Part shown: positions 24,753-34,629 of the stretch, piece by piece
Layout: each line of letters opens with the position of its first letter
Position numbering within the stretch: the stretch's first letter is position 1
From: Telluribacter roseus
GTDB lineage: Bacteria > Bacteroidota > Bacteroidia > Cytophagales > Spirosomataceae
Direction of reading: 5' to 3'
Assembly: GCF_017355915.2 (NCBI RefSeq)
Contig: NZ_JAFEUV020000002.1
Coordinates: 248,001 to 312,000, forward strand
DNA: 64,000 nt
Made by a program: the position numbers and the translations under genes
Notes under the pieces: model-generated
Database searches by the model: none
What the model was told of the DNA's origin: nothing
The model's input: only the letters and a program-made list of their open reading frames with translations

Positions 24753-24760
24753 CAAAATTA
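24753..24760 (-). promoter_or_regulatory. Candidate -7 box for lemA
   Basis: The minus strand reads TAATTTTG, a perfect TAnnTTTG, 35 bases upstream of the lemA ATG. The -33 position does not hold TTG. Confidence 0.45.
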
Positions 24761-24794
24761 GCTACTAGCAAATTAGTGCCACAGTGATTCTACA

Positions 24795-26246
24795 TCATCG
24801 GTCTTCGGATGGCTTCAACCACTTATCGGCATGGATGATTGGTAGTGGATACTGAGAACCTAACGTGACCCCGTATTGTTGCTGCTCTTCGCTGGTAAGC
24901 TGCCATACGCTCTGCACCTTGGCGGCAGGTACCTGGGCCAGCTCGGGCAGCCAGTGCTTCACGTACTGCCCCTCCGGATCATAGTAGGTTGCCTGCGAAA
25001 CGATGTTGAAGTAGCGGTTGAGGCGCGGGTCATTGCCTACACCGGCTACGTAGTTCCAGTTGCACCAGTTGCTGCACACATCATAATCTACCAGCTGGCT
25101 TTCGAAGTACTGGGCACCCCAGGTCCAGTCTATGTTCAGATCTTTGGCCAGGAAGCTGGCTACATTCTGCCGACCCCGGTTGGACATATACCCCGTAGCC
25201 TGTAGCTCACGCATATTAGCATCTATAAAAGGTATACCTGTCTGCCCGTTTTTCCACTTCTCAAACAACTCGCGGTTGTGGCTCCACTTGATAGATACAT
25301 CGTGCTTGATACCCGATGGCTTAAAAATACGGGTGCCGTGCCTTAGCGATACATAGTGGAAATAGTCACGCCAGATCAGCTCAAAAATGAGCCAGTAAGT
25401 CGACTCATTAGCTACGCGCTCAGCTTCGTACCGCCGCACCTCTTCGTGTATATAGCGCGGAGAGAGGCATCCCAGTGACAACCAGACCGAAAACTTCGAC
25501 GAGTAGTCAAGGCCAAGCATACTGTTACGGGTTTCCTTGTAGGTACGCAGGCGGTTCTCATCCCACATATAATGCCGCAGCCGCTGTAATCCGGCATCTT
25601 CACCTCCCTCAAAGAGCGGAGGCTGCTGGGAGGCTGTGCTATGTACTTCGGCTTCCGTAAATCCAAGTTCGGTCAGTCCGGGTAGTGTACCCGCGTCATA
25701 GTCAGCCGGTAGCCTTACTTCCGCAGGTGTCGGAAAGGTAGGCCGTACCTGGCATTGCTCTTCAACCGCTTTGCGGAAATCAGTAAATATCTCCGGAAGC
25801 CGCGAAATCCAGAAAGGGAGGTCGCGCGGGTGGTACAATGTGGCTGTCCAGATTAGCTCAAAATCAACGTTGATGACTTTGAGCCGCTTGCTGAGTGACG
25901 ATTCCACGTTTGTTTCCTCCAGGGCTACTTCCTTACTGGTAAATACCTCCTGAGCATTGTACTCTTTGGCCAGCTCAAATACAATTTTCTCTGGTTCGCC
26001 CATCCGTATAAGTAGCTCTCCTCCTTTTTGCCGCAGGTTCTTACGCAGATTCTCCACGGACTCAATAAGGAAGCGTACCCTGAACAAGCCTGTTTTTCGA
26101 AAGCCTAAGTCTGTATTCTCAAAAGTTCTGGGATCGAATACGTACACCGGCACCACTTCGTCGGCTTCTTGAGTAGCACGCAGAAAGGCCTCATTGTCGT
26201 GGAGACGCAGGTCATTTCGAAACCAGTAAATAATTCGTTTAGCCAT
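24795..26246 (-). CDS. DASH family cryptochrome
   Basis: This is 483 residues from ATG 26246; an in-frame TTG three codons earlier is less likely. The N-terminal photolyase alpha/beta domain starts W-F-R-N-D-L-R-L-H-D. The C-terminal FAD domain has D-Y-S-S-K-F-S, the G-C-L-S-P-R-Y-I segment and the W-R-D-Y-F tryptophan region. G-Y-M-S-N-R-G-R-Q-N is the DASH-typical lesion-binding stretch. CRY-DASH enzymes bind FAD and an antenna cofactor and repair pyrimidine dimers, mainly in single-stranded DNA, or act as blue-light sensors. The gene is alone in its unit. Photolyase/6-4 types are less likely given the DASH motifs. Confidence 0.93.
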   Translation of the reverse strand: MAKRIIYWFRNDLRLHDNEAFLRATQEADEVVPVYVFDPRTFENTDLGFRKTGLFRVRFLIESVENLRKNLRQKGGELLIRMGEPEKIVFELAKEYNAQEVFTSKEVALEETNVESSLSKRLKVINVDFELIWTATLYHPRDLPFWISRLPEIFTDFRKAVEEQCQVRPTFPTPAEVRLPADYDAGTLPGLTELGFTEAEVHSTASQQPPLFEGGEDAGLQRLRHYMWDENRLRTYKETRNSMLGLDYSSKFSVWLSLGCLSPRYIHEEVRRYEAERVANESTYWLIFELIWRDYFHYVSLRHGTRIFKPSGIKHDVSIKWSHNRELFEKWKNGQTGIPFIDANMRELQATGYMSNRGRQNVASFLAKDLNIDWTWGAQYFESQLVDYDVCSNWCNWNYVAGVGNDPRLNRYFNIVSQATYYDPEGQYVKHWLPELAQVPAAKVQSVWQLTSEEQQQYGVTLGSQYPLPIIHADKWLKPSEDR

Positions 26247-26301
26247 TGGACTCAATTAGTTCTTTATGATAATATAACTCCCAATACAGAGTTTTGTGCA
26301 C

Positions 26302-26331
26302 AAAAAAAACGGGGTGAAACCATTCACCCCG
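26302..26331 (-). terminator. Terminator after the PorE-like gene
   Basis: An 8-bp GC-rich stem (26310-26317 with 26324-26331) is followed on the minus strand by eight T, 24 bases past the stop codon. It is a clear intrinsic terminator. Confidence 0.9.
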
Positions 26332-26355
26332 CAAAAGTATCTAAATCAGGAAAGA

Positions 26356-28356
26356 CTAGTAGCTTAATATCTTAAACTCCGTACGGCGGTTGCGCTGATG
26401 CTCCTCTTCCGTCCTGGCGTTCTGGACTATAAGTTGCCGCTCTCCATAGCCCCGGGCGGTTAGTCTACCGGCATCTATACCTCGGGATACGATATAGTTA
26501 ACCGCCGACTCGGCCCGCTGCTGCGATAGTGTCATGTTGTAGGCATCCGTAGCACGGGCATCGGTATGGGAGCTAAGCTCGATCTTCATAGTCGGGTTGT
26601 CCCTCAGCACTTCCACGAGCTTATCCAACTCCTGTGCCGCGTCCGGGCGGATGTTATACTTGTTCAGGTCGTAGTAGATATTCTCCAGTACGAAGGTTTT
26701 GTTCAGCTCCAGGCTATCCAGTCGTACCGTCACCCGGTAGGTAGTATCCGTCACAACTTTGTTGAGGAAGATCGGTGGAATAGAACGTCCATCCATGGAG
26801 AATGGCGTCCGCCGGCTGATGTAGCCTCTGCGCTCTACCAGTAGTACGTAGTCTTTCCCTTCTTCCAGACGATATGTACCAAATGTACCTCTTTCATTCG
26901 TCACCAGGCGGCCCAGCTCTACATCGGCACTATCGGCCAGTATACGGACCGTAGCCGAGTCGATGGGGTTGGCTCTGGGAGTATTACTTAGTACATCGCC
27001 CGCCAGGAAGTAGCGTACTACCTTCAGCTGGCCGTTGATACGGGTCGGATCATTCTGGGCTATAACCGTGGTATCAGGCTGGTCTTCGGTAGGGGCTGAG
27101 AAGAAGTAGATATCATCGTCACCCTTACCGCCCTCCCGGTTGGAGGTAAAAAAGCCGCTATCGGTTCCCTCGTGGAATACCAGCCCAAAATCATCCTGCG
27201 GCGTATTGAAGGGTACCCCCAGGTTCTCGACCGAGATAACACCCTGCGAGCGGGTCGCTACAAAGAGATCCAGCTTACCCAAGCCCGGGTGTCCATCTGA
27301 GGCGAAGTAGAGCTTACCGTCGGGTGCAACGTAGGGGAACATGTCATCACCGGCGGTATTGATATCCTTACCCATATTTACGGGCTTGCTGAAGCGGCCG
27401 GAGGCGTCCATATTGGTCCGGTAGATATCGGCTCCACCGGCTCCACCCGCGCGGTCAGAAGCAAAGTAGAGGGTCTTGCCGTCGCGTGAGAAGGCCGGAG
27501 AGCCATCCCAGGCCAGCGAGTCGTTGATCGGCAGGTAGCGGGGCTCGCTCCATTGGCCATCCACCAGTCGGCTCAGGTACAGGTCCACATTCATAGTGCC
27601 CTTGCGCTTGCCGCTGTTGCCCCGGGCAAATACCATGGTCTTGCCGTCGGGAGTAAAGGTCGGAGAGCTCTCGTTGGCGTCTTCGGCAAATATATTGCTG
27701 CTAAACAGGGTAGGGCTACCGCCTGATTCGCTGGGGGCTTCGCCAATCTTGATCTTATACAGGCCCAGCATGGGCTGGCCGTTGTTCTTGTATACCTTCT
27801 CTTTTTTGGAAGCAGATACCAGTAGCTCGTTTCCAAGTATGGCCGACGAAAACTCCGAGCCAGGTGTATTAACGGGGAGGTTTTCCAGCTTTACCTCCAT
27901 ATTTTTCTGACCGATCCGATCTGTGATCTTCAGCGTTTCGATTTCACGTAGAGCACGATCCTGGAGAGGCTTTTTGGCGGTAGCATTCTGTGCAAACTGC
28001 GCAAACTGCTCGCGGGCTTCGTTGTACTGGCCGGCGGCCTTCAGGGCATAGCCATAGTGAAACCGGGCTTCCGGCTCAGTGAGTCCTGCCTGTATAGCCT
28101 TCTGATAGAAAGGAATAGCCTCGCGGCTTCGGTTGGAAAGCCGATATGACTCCGCAATCAGGTAATTGGTCTGGATAGGTTCGTAATTGGCAGAAGCAGC
28201 CCGCTGAAAATCTTTGATGGCCAGGTCATACTCGCCATTCTCGAATTTCTTAACGCCCTGCTTATACGCTTGCATGGTGGGGTTGCAAGCCACCACAAAA
28301 ACACTCAGTGCTAGGACCATGGTCCAGGGAGTGTAGAGGCACCGCAATATATTCAT
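26356..28356 (-). CDS. PorE-like OmpA-family lipoprotein with TPR and PD40 propeller
   Basis: This 666-residue lipoprotein has a signal ending F-V-V-A-C. Domains in order are: TPR repeats (roughly 30-135), a PD40/WD40-like propeller (roughly 160-420, with blades of the P-D-G-K-x-x-x-F-A type), a carboxypeptidase-regulatory-like beta domain (roughly 440-530), and an OmpA C-terminal peptidoglycan-binding domain (roughly 555-665, with S-S-H-T-D-A-R and L-S-Q-Q-R-A-E-S-A). This is the domain order of PorE, a peptidoglycan-linked component of the type IX secretion system; many Bacteroidota carry several paralogues. Assignment to T9SS is inference from architecture and from the T9SS substrate encoded nearby. 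Confidence 0.88.
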   Translation of the reverse strand: MNILRCLYTPWTMVLALSVFVVACNPTMQAYKQGVKKFENGEYDLAIKDFQRAASANYEPIQTNYLIAESYRLSNRSREAIPFYQKAIQAGLTEPEARFHYGYALKAAGQYNEAREQFAQFAQNATAKKPLQDRALREIETLKITDRIGQKNMEVKLENLPVNTPGSEFSSAILGNELLVSASKKEKVYKNNGQPMLGLYKIKIGEAPSESGGSPTLFSSNIFAEDANESSPTFTPDGKTMVFARGNSGKRKGTMNVDLYLSRLVDGQWSEPRYLPINDSLAWDGSPAFSRDGKTLYFASDRAGGAGGADIYRTNMDASGRFSKPVNMGKDINTAGDDMFPYVAPDGKLYFASDGHPGLGKLDLFVATRSQGVISVENLGVPFNTPQDDFGLVFHEGTDSGFFTSNREGGKGDDDIYFFSAPTEDQPDTTVIAQNDPTRINGQLKVVRYFLAGDVLSNTPRANPIDSATVRILADSADVELGRLVTNERGTFGTYRLEEGKDYVLLVERRGYISRRTPFSMDGRSIPPIFLNKVVTDTTYRVTVRLDSLELNKTFVLENIYYDLNKYNIRPDAAQELDKLVEVLRDNPTMKIELSSHTDARATDAYNMTLSQQRAESAVNYIVSRGIDAGRLTARGYGERQLIVQNARTEEEHQRNRRTEFKILSY

Positions 28357-28505
28357 AGTGGTAGGTAAAATAGCGTCTTCTAGTTATGCTGTAAAGGTGA
28401 ATGCTGATTGACAATACTACTAAAACAACCTCTGTAATGAAAATTCTACGATTGACTAACGTTAATTTTTAGAATTTATTGATTACACAGATAGCCTAAC
28501 TACTG

Positions 28506-28540
28506 AAAAATGCAGGAGCCGACCTGTAAAAGATCGGCTC
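28506..28540 (-). terminator. Terminator after icd
   Basis: A 7-bp stem (28516-28522 with 28534-28540) is followed on the minus strand by GCA and five T. It lies 33 bases past the icd stop. Confidence 0.65.
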
Positions 28541-28573
28541 TCCTCCGCACATACCTCCCTACGTATTAGTTGA

Positions 28574-30019
28574 TTACTCTCCCTGTCCCAGTGAATAGCC
28601 GGGCTGGCCGTCAAAGGTGTAGAGGTTTTCGGTCTTGATAAAGTCAAACCCCCGCTCGTGCAATTGGGCGAGCAGCTTCAGGGTTGCTTCGGTGGATAGT
28701 CCGCCGTTATCACTCACAAAGCGGCACCGCCAGTGGTCGGTACAGAATGTCTCAGGCATTCCCTCCGGGTATACTTTTACCCCACGATTGGTAATCATCT
28801 TGAGCCGTAGTGACGAGTCAGAAAGGGAAGATAGCGTGTCGCCAAGTTCATTCGCGGTACCTTCTTTCCAATCCAGAAATACATCAATGCCTACCAGCTC
28901 TTTCTTCTGTGCCGGAGGTACTCCCGGTGTAATATGAATAGGACGGGGGGCTGAGGCATAGCTGACAGCCTTGAAATGCTGCGGCTGCTGGCCCAGTCGC
29001 TCGATAACGGCATCCGCGAAGTCCTTGGTACCTACCCGTTGCTTGCTTACGCCCTCCTGATAGATGTCGCCGGTATGGATACCTTCTTCAATGGTACGAA
29101 GCCAGGCGTTATGTACCTTAGCGGCTACTTCACCCTGTCCAATGTGTACCAGCATCATAATGGCGCCGTTGATCAGTCCGGATGGATTAGCAATACCCCG
29201 TCCGGCTATGTCCGGCGCTGATCCATGTATGGCCTCAAACATGGCACACTGATCGCCGACATTGGCTGAGCCACCCATACCTACCGAGCCCGCTATCTGA
29301 GCGGCAATATCCGAAATAATGTCCCCATAGAGGTTCAGCGTAACAATGACACCAAAGCGCTCCGGTTCGTCGGCCAGTAGTGCCGACCCGATGTCAATGA
29401 TCCAGTGCTCACTCTGGATGTCTGGGTACTCCTTGGCAATTTCATCAAATACCTTCCGGAACAGTCCGTCGGTCATTTTCATGATATTGTCTTTGGTAAA
29501 GCAGGTAACCTTCTTGCGGTTATAAGCCCGGGCGTATTCAAACGCGTAACGGATGATCTTTTCGCAACCAGGGCGGGAGATCAGCTTTAGACACTGGAAT
29601 ACTTGGTCGGTCTGTCGGTGCTCGATACCCGTGTAGAGGTCTTCCTCATTCTCACGGATGATGACGAGGTCCAGAGCAGGGTGCTTGGTATCTACGTAGG
29701 GATAATACGCCTGGCAGGGGCGCACATTGGCAAAAAGCCCCAGCGTGGTACGGGCTGTTACATTGAGGCTCTTGAAGCCACCGCCCTGGGGGGTAGTGAT
29801 AGGCGCCTTCAGGAATACTTTGGTCCGGCGCAATGACTCCCAGTCGCTGGGTTGTATGCCGGTTTTGGTACCGCTTTTATATACTTTCTCACCAATTTCA
29901 ATGATTTCGGGTTCTATCTGAGCGCCTGCTGCCTCTAATATGCGCAGCGTAGCATCCATGATTTCCGGTCCGATTCCGTCGCCATAAGCCACGGTAATAG
30001 GGGTTTTGGTGGTCGACAT
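28574..30019 (-). CDS. icd: NADP-dependent isocitrate dehydrogenase
   Basis: This 481-residue enzyme catalyses isocitrate to 2-oxoglutarate plus CO2 in the TCA cycle. The start V-A-Y-G-D-G-I-G-P-E-I, the R-E-N-E-E-D-L-Y-T-G-I-E substrate loop and the E-A-I-H-G-S-A-P-D-I-A-G-R-G cofactor loop identify the beta-decarboxylating dehydrogenase family. The extra ~130-residue C-terminal domain matches the long ICDH type seen in Rickettsiales and Bacteroidota rather than the ~416-residue E. coli type. It is monocistronic with a terminator, divergent from rpsL. Confidence 0.93.
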   Translation of the reverse strand: MSTTKTPITVAYGDGIGPEIMDATLRILEAAGAQIEPEIIEIGEKVYKSGTKTGIQPSDWESLRRTKVFLKAPITTPQGGGFKSLNVTARTTLGLFANVRPCQAYYPYVDTKHPALDLVIIRENEEDLYTGIEHRQTDQVFQCLKLISRPGCEKIIRYAFEYARAYNRKKVTCFTKDNIMKMTDGLFRKVFDEIAKEYPDIQSEHWIIDIGSALLADEPERFGVIVTLNLYGDIISDIAAQIAGSVGMGGSANVGDQCAMFEAIHGSAPDIAGRGIANPSGLINGAIMMLVHIGQGEVAAKVHNAWLRTIEEGIHTGDIYQEGVSKQRVGTKDFADAVIERLGQQPQHFKAVSYASAPRPIHITPGVPPAQKKELVGIDVFLDWKEGTANELGDTLSSLSDSSLRLKMITNRGVKVYPEGMPETFCTDHWRCRFVSDNGGLSTEATLKLLAQLHERGFDFIKTENLYTFDGQPGYSLGQGE

Positions 30020-30142
30020 AAGTAGTTATAGTAGGTTTTAATAGGAGTGATGAATACTTGTATGCACCGTAAAAAACTACCGTGCTACTAGTATAACTAC
30101 CAAAACGGGCAGAGCGTTATGAAAAAAATCAAAACTAACCAT

Positions 30143-30191
30143 TTGTAAATCAGTAGTTGTTTTTCTAATTTTGCAGTCCGATTTTTTCGGA
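30143..30191 (+). promoter_or_regulatory. rpsL promoter with T-tract initial element
   Basis: TTG at 30143-30145, exactly 20 bases, then TAATTTTG at 30166-30173: a perfect Bacteroidota promoter. CAGTCCG and a T6 tract follow, an element shared with three other promoters of the ribosomal cluster. A short hairpin (TCCGA...TCGGA, 30177-30191) would sit at the very 5' end of the transcript. Confidence 0.85.
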
Positions 30192-30248
30192 AAAACTATA
30201 TAAATGATAAACGATTAGTTGATTAACTATTCAAAATCAAGCTATTAA

Positions 30249-30662
30249 ATGCCTACTATTTCACAATTAGTCCGTAAAGGGAGAGAGAAAATGACATGGA
30301 AATCCAAGTCTCCGGCTTTGGATTCCTGCCCTCAGCGTCGTGGAGTATGTACTCGTGTGTACACCACAACGCCCAAGAAGCCAAACTCGGCTCTTCGTAA
30401 AGTAGCCCGTGTGCGTCTTACTAACCAGAAAGAAGTAAACGCTTACATTCCGGGTGAAGGTCACAACCTGCAGGAGCACTCTATCGTGCTGATCCGTGGT
30501 GGTCGTGTAAAAGATCTACCAGGGGTACGTTACCACATCGTACGTGGTGCGCTTGATACTGCCGGTGTAAATGGTCGTAAGCAGCGTCGTTCTAAGTACG
30601 GTGCTAAGCGTCCTAAGCCAGGTCAACCAGCAGCAGCGCCAGCAAAAGGCAAGAAAAAGTAA
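30249..30662 (+). CDS. rpsL: 30S ribosomal protein S12
   Basis: This 137-residue protein of the decoding centre begins [11 protein letters not shown]. The [11 protein letters not shown] loop and the G-V-R-Y-H segment are intact, as in streptomycin-sensitive proteins (both loops are the usual sites of resistance changes). A Lys/Pro/Ala tail of ~15 residues extends past the usual end. It is the first gene of the str unit, with a strong promoter, and rpsG follows. Confidence 0.98.
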   Translation: MPTISQLVRKGREKMTWKSKSPALDSCPQRRGVCTRVYTTTPKKPNSALRKVARVRLTNQKEVNAYIPGEGHNLQEHSIVLIRGGRVKDLPGVRYHIVRGALDTAGVNGRKQRRSKYGAKRPKPGQPAAAPAKGKKK

Positions 30663-30782
30663 TCAAAAAGTAACTCTCTCTACTTTTTAGAAATTAAATT
30701 CTGATAAAAGGGAAGTAATGCCGAAGCTGAGTAGGCATGAATGAGTTGCAAAACGAAACCTCGTGCAAACAATCTTATTACA

Positions 30783-31250
30783 ATGAGAAAGGCAAAACCA
30801 AAGAAAAGATACATCCTTCCTGACCCAAAGTTTCGGGAAGTACAGGTTACTAAGTTTGTGAACAACCTGATGCTGCAGGGAAAGAAGAGCATCGCCTTCA
30901 CTATCTTCTATGATGCTCTTGAGATCGTAGAAAGAAAGACCAGCGAAAACGGTCTGGAGATCTGGCGTAAAGCGCTTAACAACGTAACTCCTTCGGTAGA
31001 GGTAAAGAGCCGTCGTGTAGGTGGTGCTACTTTCCAGGTACCTACTGAAGTACGTCCTGAGCGTAAGCAGGCTCTGGGTATGAAGTGGTTGATCGGTTAC
31101 GCTCGTAAGCGTGGTGAGAAGACCATGGTAGACCGTCTGGCTGCTGAGATCATCGCCGCTTCTAAGGGTGAAGGTGCTGCTGTAAAGAAGAAAGACGATA
31201 CGCACCGTATGGCTGAAGCCAACAAGGCGTTCTCGCACTTCCGTTTCTAA
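30783..31250 (+). CDS. rpsG: 30S ribosomal protein S7
   Basis: This 155-residue primary 16S rRNA binder nucleates the 30S head. The start at ATG 30783 (M-R-K-A-K-P-K-K-R) gives the usual family length; an in-frame ATG 42 bases upstream would add a non-conserved leader and is rejected. The conserved L-M-x-x-G-K-K-S and [13 protein letters not shown] stretches are present. It is the last gene before a strong terminator, so rpsL-rpsG form a separate unit from fusA. Confidence 0.98.
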   Translation: MRKAKPKKRYILPDPKFREVQVTKFVNNLMLQGKKSIAFTIFYDALEIVERKTSENGLEIWRKALNNVTPSVEVKSRRVGGATFQVPTEVRPERKQALGMKWLIGYARKRGEKTMVDRLAAEIIAASKGEGAAVKKKDDTHRMAEANKAFSHFRF

Positions 31251-31269
31251 GCATAAGCATTATCGCTAT

Positions 31270-31310
31270 ATGGAGAGGGCCTGCACTACGTGCGGGCTCT
31301 CTCCATTTTA
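31270..31310 (+). terminator. Strong terminator after rpsG
   Basis: A 17-bp stem (31270-31286 with 31290-31306, two G-U pairs) with loop TAC is followed by TTTT. It lies 20 bases past the rpsG stop and separates rpsL-rpsG from fusA. Confidence 0.9.
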
Positions 31311-31682
31311 TAGGACTAGTCCAGTATCTGGTACAGAGAGCGCATCTATTAATGCCTTCTTTGTTACTGGAAATTGCGCATGATCTACCTCTCCATAACA
31401 GCTCCTGCGTCAGTTAAGGCACAGTAGTAACATTTACTGCCGGATGTGAAACTCATCAGGTCGTAAATGCCGTTATATAATGAATGGGTGAAGCAGAGAG
31501 CTTACCTATAAAGTGTTTTTGTTTAGGTAGTTATAGTAGGGGTAGTGAAAGTAACCTATGCCACCAACGGCTGCTATTATATAAACCAGGCGGGTACTTG
31601 TAGAACATCAGGTGGATTTAAGTAATCTCTACTGAGAAAATACAGCTTCACAAAAATATCTTCAAAAATAACTGAGGCTAAG
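31311..31682. other. Intergenic stretch between rpsG terminator and fusA promoter, nothing recognised
   Basis: About 370 bases with no credible reading frame on either strand, no tRNA-like fold and no repeat that I could see. It is unusually long for the str region. An unannotated small RNA cannot be excluded by reading alone. Confidence 0.6.
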
Positions 31683-31728
31683 TTGTTTTTACATAATTAC
31701 TTCACTACTTTTGCGGTCTGTTTTTGAG
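31683..31728 (+). promoter_or_regulatory. fusA promoter with T-tract initial element
   Basis: TTG at 31683-31685, 20 bases, then TACTTTTG at 31706-31713, followed by CGGTCTG and a T5 tract. Geometry is identical to the rpsL promoter. The leader to the fusA ATG is about 90 bases and has no Shine-Dalgarno sequence. Confidence 0.85.
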
Positions 31729-31809
31729 TGGCATGAACCGTCAAATCAATAGGGGGCGTCGCCCGCACATCAAAATAGAAAATCAGCTTAAATATATAGT
31801 CACATTATC

Positions 31810-33930
31810 ATGGCACGTGATTTAAAGTTCACAAGAAATATTGGGATTGCCGCACACATTGATGCCGGTAAGACAACAACAACCGAGCGTATCCTTTACT
31901 ACGCAGGGGTAAGCCATAAAATCGGAGAAGTACACGATGGGGCTGCCACTATGGACTGGATGGAGCAGGAGCAGGAGCGTGGTATCACGATCACTTCGGC
32001 GGCTACTACTGTTAGCTGGCCTTACCGTGACAATACCTACCACATCAACATCATTGATACTCCGGGTCACGTGGACTTTACCGTAGAGGTAAACCGTTCG
32101 CTTCGCGTTCTGGATGGTCTTGTGTTCCTGTTTAGCGCAGTAGATGGTGTAGAGCCTCAGTCTGAGACTAACTGGCGTCTGGCCAACAACTATAACGTAG
32201 CTCGTATCGGTTTCGTTAACAAGATGGACCGTGCGGGTGCCGACTTCCTGAACGTGTGTAAGCAGGTAAAGGAAATGCTTGGTAGCTACGCAGTACCCCT
32301 ACAGTTGCCAATCGGCGCCGAAGAAAACTTCAAAGGAGTAGTTGACCTGGTAAACTTCCGTGGTATCCAGTGGAACGAAGAAGATAAGGGAATGACCTTT
32401 ACCGAGGTACCTATCCCTGACGATATGCTTGAAGAAGCTACTGAGTGGCGTGAGAAACTGCTCGAAGCCGTAGCCGAATTCGACGAAACTCTGATGGAGA
32501 AGTACTTCGAAGATCCAGCGTCTATCTCAGAAGACGAAATTCTGGCAGCTCTTCGTCAGGCTACTATCAGCATGAAGATCGTTCCTATGCTTTGCGGTTC
32601 TTCTTTCAAAAACAAAGGAGTTCAGACTATGCTGGACTATGTGATGGCCATTCTGCCTTCACCTTTGGATAGAGAGAGCATCAAAGGAACGGATCCCCGT
32701 ACAGGTAACGAAGTAGTTCGTAAGCCTTCTGAAACAGAACCGTTTGCGGCTCTTGCGTTCAAGATCGCTACTGATCCTTACGTAGGTCGTCTTTGCTTTA
32801 TCCGTTCATACTCAGGAGTACTTGAGTCAGGCTCATATGTACTGAACAACCGTTCGGGTAACAAAGAGCGTATCTCACGTATCTTCCAGATGCACGCTAA
32901 CAAGCAGAATCAGATTGATCGTCTGGAAGCAGGTGATATTGGTGCGGTAGTAGGTTTCAAAGATATCAAGACCGGAGATACTCTGTCAGATGAGAAGAAT
33001 CCTATCGTACTTGAATCAATGGTATTCCCTGAGCCTGTAATCGGTTACGCTATCGAGCCTAAGAAAACAGCTGATCAGGACAAATTTGGTAATGCTATCG
33101 CTAAGCTTATCGAAGAGGATCCAACGCTTCAGGTTAATACAGATGAAGAAACAGGTCAGACCATCATCCGTGGTATGGGTGAGCTTCACCTGGAAATCAT
33201 CATCGACCGTATGCGTCGTGAATTCAAAGTAGAAGTAAATCAGGGTGCTCCTCAGGTGGCTTACAAAGAAGCTCTTACCAGGAACTTTGAGCACCGTGAA
33301 GTATATAAGAAGCAGACAGGTGGTCGTGGTAAATTTGCCGATATCGTATTCGAAATCGGACCACGTGATGACCAGGAGGAAGATGGTAAGGAGAAGCCAG
33401 GCTTACAGTTCGATAACAAGATTGTAGGTGGTGTTATTCCTCGTGAATTTATTCCTTCTATCCAGAAAGGCTTTGATGAGGCTATGAAGAATGGTCCTCT
33501 GGCTGGTTACCCAATCGACTCAATGAAGGTTCGTCTCTTCCACGGATCTTTCCACGATGTTGACTCGGATGCCTTCTCTTTTGAAATGGCTGCCCGTATT
33601 GGTTTCAAAGAAGCTGCTCGTAACGCTGGTCCTAAACTGCTTGAGCCTATCATGGCAGTAGACGTTGTTACGCCAGAAGAATATACCGGTCCTATCACAG
33701 GTGACCTCAACCGTCGTCGTGGTGTAATGAAGGGTATGGATACCAAAGCTGGTTCACAGGTTATCAAAGCTGATGTACCTCTGTCAGAGCTGTTCGGTTA
33801 TGTGACTGATCTGCGTACCATTACTTCCGGTCGTGCAACAGCTTCATTGACTTTCTCTCACTATGACTTTGTACCACAGAACATCGCTGATGCAGTTATC
33901 GCTAAGGTGAAAGGTACAGCTAAAGCATAA
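31810..33930 (+). CDS. fusA: Elongation factor G
   Basis: This 706-residue translocation GTPase has G1 A-H-I-D-A-G-K-T-T near residues 16-24, G3 D-T-P-G-H-V-D, and G4 N-K-M-D. The domain II-V pattern follows, including the conserved G-E-L-H-L-E-I-I domain III/IV junction and the R-R-G-V-M-K-G-M domain V loop. Length is normal for canonical EF-G1. It has its own promoter, unlike the classical str operon where it is read from the rpsL promoter, and is followed by a weak hairpin and rpsJ. Confidence 0.98.
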   Translation: MARDLKFTRNIGIAAHIDAGKTTTTERILYYAGVSHKIGEVHDGAATMDWMEQEQERGITITSAATTVSWPYRDNTYHINIIDTPGHVDFTVEVNRSLRVLDGLVFLFSAVDGVEPQSETNWRLANNYNVARIGFVNKMDRAGADFLNVCKQVKEMLGSYAVPLQLPIGAEENFKGVVDLVNFRGIQWNEEDKGMTFTEVPIPDDMLEEATEWREKLLEAVAEFDETLMEKYFEDPASISEDEILAALRQATISMKIVPMLCGSSFKNKGVQTMLDYVMAILPSPLDRESIKGTDPRTGNEVVRKPSETEPFAALAFKIATDPYVGRLCFIRSYSGVLESGSYVLNNRSGNKERISRIFQMHANKQNQIDRLEAGDIGAVVGFKDIKTGDTLSDEKNPIVLESMVFPEPVIGYAIEPKKTADQDKFGNAIAKLIEEDPTLQVNTDEETGQTIIRGMGELHLEIIIDRMRREFKVEVNQGAPQVAYKEALTRNFEHREVYKKQTGGRGKFADIVFEIGPRDDQEEDGKEKPGLQFDNKIVGGVIPREFIPSIQKGFDEAMKNGPLAGYPIDSMKVRLFHGSFHDVDSDAFSFEMAARIGFKEAARNAGPKLLEPIMAVDVVTPEEYTGPITGDLNRRRGVMKGMDTKAGSQVIKADVPLSELFGYVTDLRTITSGRATASLTFSHYDFVPQNIADAVIAKVKGTAKA

Positions 33931-33943
33931 TTTTAATTAATAG

Positions 33944-33973
33944 GAGTAGGTAGCGATGAGTTGCCTACTCTTT
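33944..33973 (+). terminator. Weak hairpin between fusA and rpsJ
   Basis: A stem of up to 11 pairs (33944-33954 with 33960-33970, including wobbles) is followed by TTTATA. Possibly a partial terminator that tunes rpsJ against fusA. Confidence 0.45.
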
Positions 33974-34077
33974 ATATAAACCTACTGCACTAGCGGAGTA
34001 AATGGTTCTTTCGTTAGTGAAGGCATGTCGAGAACACAGGCCAGCAGAGTGTCAAGAACCAGCAAAAACAAAAAGTA

Positions 34078-34383
34078 ATGAATCAAAAAATTCGCATTAA
34101 GCTTAAATCTTTCGACCATAACCTGGTTGATAAGTCAGCCGAGAAAATCGTTAAGGCTGTGAAAGCTACAGGAGCTGTAGTAAGTGGTCCTATTCCTCTT
34201 CCAACTGAGAAGGAGATCTTCACTGTACTGCGTTCTCCCCACGTTAACAAGAAGTCACGTGAGCAGTTCCAGCTGTGCACGTACAAGCGTCTGGTAGATA
34301 TCTTCTCTACTAGTGCTAAAACAGTAGATGCCCTGATGAAGCTTGAGCTTCCCAGTGGTGTTGATGTAGAGATCAAAGTATAA
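34078..34383 (+). CDS. rpsJ: 30S ribosomal protein S10
   Basis: This 101-residue protein of the 30S head and NusB-partnered antitermination factor starts [14 protein letters not shown]. The conserved G-P-I-P-L-P-T-E and [10 protein letters not shown] segments are present. In most bacteria it leads the S10 operon; here a terminator and a new promoter separate it from rplC, so it is read with fusA. Confidence 0.98.
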   Translation: MNQKIRIKLKSFDHNLVDKSAEKIVKAVKATGAVVSGPIPLPTEKEIFTVLRSPHVNKKSREQFQLCTYKRLVDIFSTSAKTVDALMKLELPSGVDVEIKV

Positions 34384-34519
34384 TTTTTCGGCGTTAACGC
34401 CGAGTACATATGGGTATTATCGGGTGAAGGTCCGGATTCCACTGGAAACCACATCTGAGTTCATTTCCGCTAAAAGCAGCTGCCAGTCAGAAAAAATTAA
34501 GCTTTTACGGTACAAAATG

Positions 34520-34551
34520 AGGTCAGGTGTGTCATACGCCTGACCTTTTTT
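34520..34551 (+). terminator. Strong terminator after rpsJ
   Basis: An 11-bp stem with one wobble (34520-34530 with 34536-34546) and a 5-base loop runs into six T (34546-34551). It closes the fusA-rpsJ unit just before the rplC promoter. Confidence 0.9.
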
Positions 34552-34582
34552 GCTGATACTCAAAATAATAAACGGAATGGGT

Positions 34583-34629
34583 TTGGATGCTAAATTGCAA
34601 ATTTCTAACTTTGCACTCCGTTTTTAAAA
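34583..34629 (+). promoter_or_regulatory. rplC (S10/spc superoperon) promoter with T-tract initial element
   Basis: TTG at 34583-34585, 20 bases, then TAACTTTG at 34606-34613, followed by CACTCCG and T5. It is the main promoter for the 29-gene run from rplC to rplQ. Its position also rules out an rplC start at 34587. Confidence 0.87.
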
